Made by a program: the position numbers and the translations under genes. A stretch of 6,528 nucleotides of DNA, taken from an uncultured Neisseria sp. GTDB taxonomy: Bacteria; Pseudomonadota; Gammaproteobacteria; Burkholderiales; Neisseriaceae. This document shows, in pieces, positions 5,037 to 6,528 of the stretch (within the stretch, counting starts at the first letter, position 1; every line of letters begins with the position of its first letter). Where the stretch lies: contig CAMURX010000099.1 in NCBI GenBank assembly GCA_947097615.1, positions 1-6,528 on the forward strand, given 5' to 3'. Under the pieces are notes generated by a model. It saw nothing but the letters and a program-made list of their open reading frames with translations. It was not told where the DNA came from and searched no databases.

Positions 5037-6140
5037 ATGCTGATACTGCAAGCCGACCGCGACAGCCTGCTCAAACCCCTGCAAGCCGTCACCGGCATCG
5101 TCGAACGCCGCCACACCCTGCCCATCCTCTCCAACGTCCTCCTCGAAAGCGCGCACGGCCAAACCAACATCCTCGCCACCGACCTCGAAATCCAAATCAA
5201 CACCGCCGGCCCCGAAAGCGAAGCGGGCGACTTCCGCATCACCACCAACGCCAAAAAACTGCAAGACATCCTGCGCGCCCTGCCCGAAGGCGCGCAAGTC
5301 GCCCTCGACTGGGCGCAAAACCGCCTCACCCTCAAAGCGGGCAAATCCCGTTTCGCCCTGCAAACCCTGCCCGCCGAAGACTTCCCCCTGATGAGCGTCG
5401 GCGAAGAAGTCAGCTCCGCCTTCTCCCTGCCGCAGGAAACCCTCAAAAACATGCTCGCCCAAGTGCAGTACAGCATGGCCGTGCAGGACATCCGCTACTA
5501 CCTCAACGGCCTTCTGATGCAGACCGAAGGAAACCAGCTGCGCCTCGTCGCCACCGACGGCCACCGCCTCGCCTACTCCGCCGCCGCCATCGAAGCCGAC
5601 CTGCCCAAAGCCGAAGTCATCCTGCCGCGCAAAACCGTGCTCGAACTCTTCAAACTCCTCAACCGCCCCGAAGAGCAAGTCAGCGTCGAACTGCTCGGCA
5701 ACCAAGTGCGCTTCCGCTGCAACGATTCCGTCATCGTCAGCAAAGTTGTCGACGGCAAATTCCCCGACTTCAACCGCGTCATCCCACTCGACAACGACAA
5801 AATTTTCGTCCTCAACCGCGCCAACCTGCTCGGCGCCCTGGAGCGCGCCGCCATCCTTGCCAACGAAAAATTCAGAGGCGCCCGCCTACACCTGCAACCC
5901 GGCCTACTGAGCGTCGTGTGCAGCAACAACGAACAGGAAGAAGCGCGCGAAGAACTCGAAATCGCCTACCAGGGCGGCGAACTCGAAGCCGGCTTCAACA
6001 TCAACTACCTCATGGACATCCTGCGCAACGTCCACGCCGAAGACATCCAGCTTGCCTTCGGCGATGCCAACCGCTCCACCCTGTTCACCATCCCCAACAA
6101 CCCCAACTTCAAATATATCGTCATGCCCATGCGCATTTAG
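5037..6140 (+). CDS. dnaN: DNA polymerase III sliding clamp, beta subunit
   Basis: The product is the ring-shaped dimer that tethers DNA polymerase III and other repair and replication proteins to DNA. Its 367 residues match the family length (E. coli 366). Three clamp folds of about 120 residues each are expected (roughly 1-120, 128-245 and 246-367). The N-terminus is MLILQADRDSLLKPLQAVTGIVERRHTLPILSNVLL. Other family stretches are ATDLEIQI, VATDGHRLAYS, DGKFPDFNRVIP and FNINYLMDIL. The C-terminus YIVMPMRI carries the conserved MPMR of the protein-binding cleft. The ATG has AAGGA 6 nt upstream (5026-5030). It follows dnaA on the same strand, separated by the Correia-like element, and ends before a DUS terminator. 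The coding strand is notably C-rich. Confidence 0.98.
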   Translation: MLILQADRDSLLKPLQAVTGIVERRHTLPILSNVLLESAHGQTNILATDLEIQINTAGPESEAGDFRITTNAKKLQDILRALPEGAQVALDWAQNRLTLKAGKSRFALQTLPAEDFPLMSVGEEVSSAFSLPQETLKNMLAQVQYSMAVQDIRYYLNGLLMQTEGNQLRLVATDGHRLAYSAAAIEADLPKAEVILPRKTVLELFKLLNRPEEQVSVELLGNQVRFRCNDSVIVSKVVDGKFPDFNRVIPLDNDKIFVLNRANLLGALERAAILANEKFRGARLHLQPGLLSVVCSNNEQEEAREELEIAYQGGELEAGFNINYLMDILRNVHAEDIQLAFGDANRSTLFTIPNNPNFKYIVMPMRI

Positions 6141-6158
6141 CGCGCACCAAGCACCGTC

Positions 6159-6189
6159 AGGCCGTCTGAAAAACCGTTTCAGACGGCCT
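6159..6189 (+). terminator. Inverted DUS hairpin after dnaN
   Basis: AGGCCGTCTGAAA (6159-6171) pairs perfectly with TTTCAGACGGCCT (6177-6189) around a 5-nt loop. Both arms contain a full AG-DUS. It begins 18 bp after the dnaN stop and fits the common neisserial DUS terminator, although the T-rich tail is short (CTCTTCC). Confidence 0.75.
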
Positions 6190-6202
6190 CTTCCCATCCG
6201 AA

Positions 6203-6210
6203 CCCCCCCC
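6203..6210 (+). repeat. Poly-C tract (C8) in the xseB leader
   Basis: Eight consecutive C residues end 10 bp before the xseB ATG, in the place where a Shine-Dalgarno would normally lie. Homopolymeric C or G tracts are known slippage sites in Neisseria, but eight is near the lower limit for frequent variation. Confidence 0.85.
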
Positions 6211-6220
6211 GAACACCGCC

Positions 6221-6445
6221 ATGAAAAAAGCCCCCAAATCCTTCGAAGAGGCCATGAAACGCCTCGAAACCCTCACCGAAGCCATGCAAAACGCCGACAT
6301 GCCCCTCGAAGACGCCCTTGCCGCCTACCAAGAAGGCAGCGCCCTCGTCAAATACTGCCAAGACAAACTCGCCGAAGTCGAACAAAAACTGCACATCCTC
6401 GATTCAGACGGCCTCATCAAGGAATTCGCCCCCGATGGACAATAG
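6221..6445 (+). CDS. xseB: Exodeoxyribonuclease VII small subunit
   Basis: This 74-residue subunit associates in several copies with the large subunit XseA to form exonuclease VII, which degrades single-stranded DNA to oligonucleotides. The family pattern is clear: [50 protein letters not shown] (about 8-57), two helices joined at MPLED. The tail [15 protein letters not shown] is partly encoded by an embedded inverted DUS. No Shine-Dalgarno is visible before the ATG; the stretch holds a C8 tract instead. The gene lies 80 bp after dnaN, behind a terminator, so it needs its own promoter, which I could not identify. Its end overlaps the next gene by 11 bp, the usual xseB-ispA pairing. Confidence 0.95.
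   Translation: MKKAPKSFEEAMKRLETLTEAMQNADMPLEDALAAYQEGSALVKYCQDKLAEVEQKLHILDSDGLIKEFAPDGQ
6403..6414 (-). repeat. Inverted DUS inside xseB
   Basis: Exact TTCAGACGGCCT, read in frame across Asp-Ser-Asp-Gly-Leu near the XseB C-terminus, after the conserved helical core. Confidence 0.92.
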
Positions 6446-6528
6446 CGACCTCAAACACTGGCAGACACAGGCACAGGCGCAAACCGAACTGCTGCTCGCA
6501 CGCCTGATGCCGTCTGAAAACCAACTCC
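6435..6528 (+). CDS. ispA: Prenyl diphosphate synthase, N-terminal fragment (farnesyl diphosphate synthase, IspA-like)
   Basis: Only the first 31 codons are present; the gene runs off the window end. The start [31 protein letters not shown] resembles the variable N-terminal helix of neisserial IspA. None of the catalytic aspartate-rich motifs is in view, so the call rests mainly on the xseB-ispA gene order common in proteobacteria. IspA joins isopentenyl diphosphate to dimethylallyl and geranyl diphosphate to make farnesyl diphosphate for quinones and undecaprenyl lipid carriers. The ATG overlaps the xseB stop by 11 bp in another frame, and AAGGA (6419-6423) lies 11 nt upstream, so translation is probably coupled. 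An AT-type DUS is embedded. Confidence 0.7.
   Translation, partial: MDNSDLKHWQTQAQAQTELLLARLMPSENQL
6507..6518 (+). repeat. AT-type DUS inside the ispA-like gene
   Basis: Exact ATGCCGTCTGAA, read in frame as ATG CCG TCT GAA (Met-Pro-Ser-Glu, codons 25-28). It is the only full AT-DUS in the window; the other 12-mers are AG-DUS. Confidence 0.9.

Noticed and set aside
4958..6169. Long plus-strand frame overlapping dnaN in another frame
   Set aside because: Arg/Pro-rich translation typical of an out-of-frame reading of GC-rich DNA; dnaN fits the family over its full length.

Overview
The window is a chromosomal housekeeping region from a GC-rich member of the Neisseriaceae, most likely a commensal Neisseria or close relative. 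The main evidence is the density of DNA uptake sequences: I count 15 copies of the core GCCGTCTGAA in about 6.5 kb. Nearly all are the AG-DUS dialect (AGGCCGTCTGAA); one is the AT-DUS form. A Correia-type repeat, a dRS3-like repeat and strongly neisserial protein sequences agree. The species cannot be fixed from this window.

Two gene groups diverge from the interval at about 3044-3292. Leftwards (minus strand) run rpmH (ribosomal protein L34), rnpA (RNase P protein), yidD (insertion efficiency factor), a small HAD-type phosphatase-like gene, and yidC (membrane insertase). A strong sigma70-type promoter lies just upstream of rpmH, and a DUS-containing terminator hairpin follows yidC. Rightwards (plus strand) run dnaA (replication initiator) and dnaN (beta clamp). 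After a DUS-type terminator come xseB (exonuclease VII small subunit) and the first 31 codons of an ispA-like prenyl diphosphate synthase gene cut by the window end.

Intergenic regions: 1-106 holds three tandem DUS units (19-bp period) and the yidC terminator. Positions 1739-1965 hold a DUS, a candidate yidC promoter, a dRS3-like hairpin and a DUS hairpin. Positions 3044-3292 hold the divergent promoters, one DUS and a GC-rich inverted repeat. Positions 4847-5036 hold a roughly 105-bp Correia-like element inside a pair of inverted DUS arms. Positions 6141-6220 hold a terminator and a C8 tract.

The genes serve basic cell functions. L34 and RnpA act in translation and RNA processing, YidD and YidC in membrane protein biogenesis, DnaA and DnaN in replication, XseB in DNA degradation and repair, and IspA in isoprenoid synthesis. 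I see no previously undescribed system. The points most worth a second look are the Correia element nested in a DUS hairpin between dnaA and dnaN, the tandem DUS array, the poly-C tract where the xseB ribosome binding site should be, and the small HAD gene between yidD and yidC.
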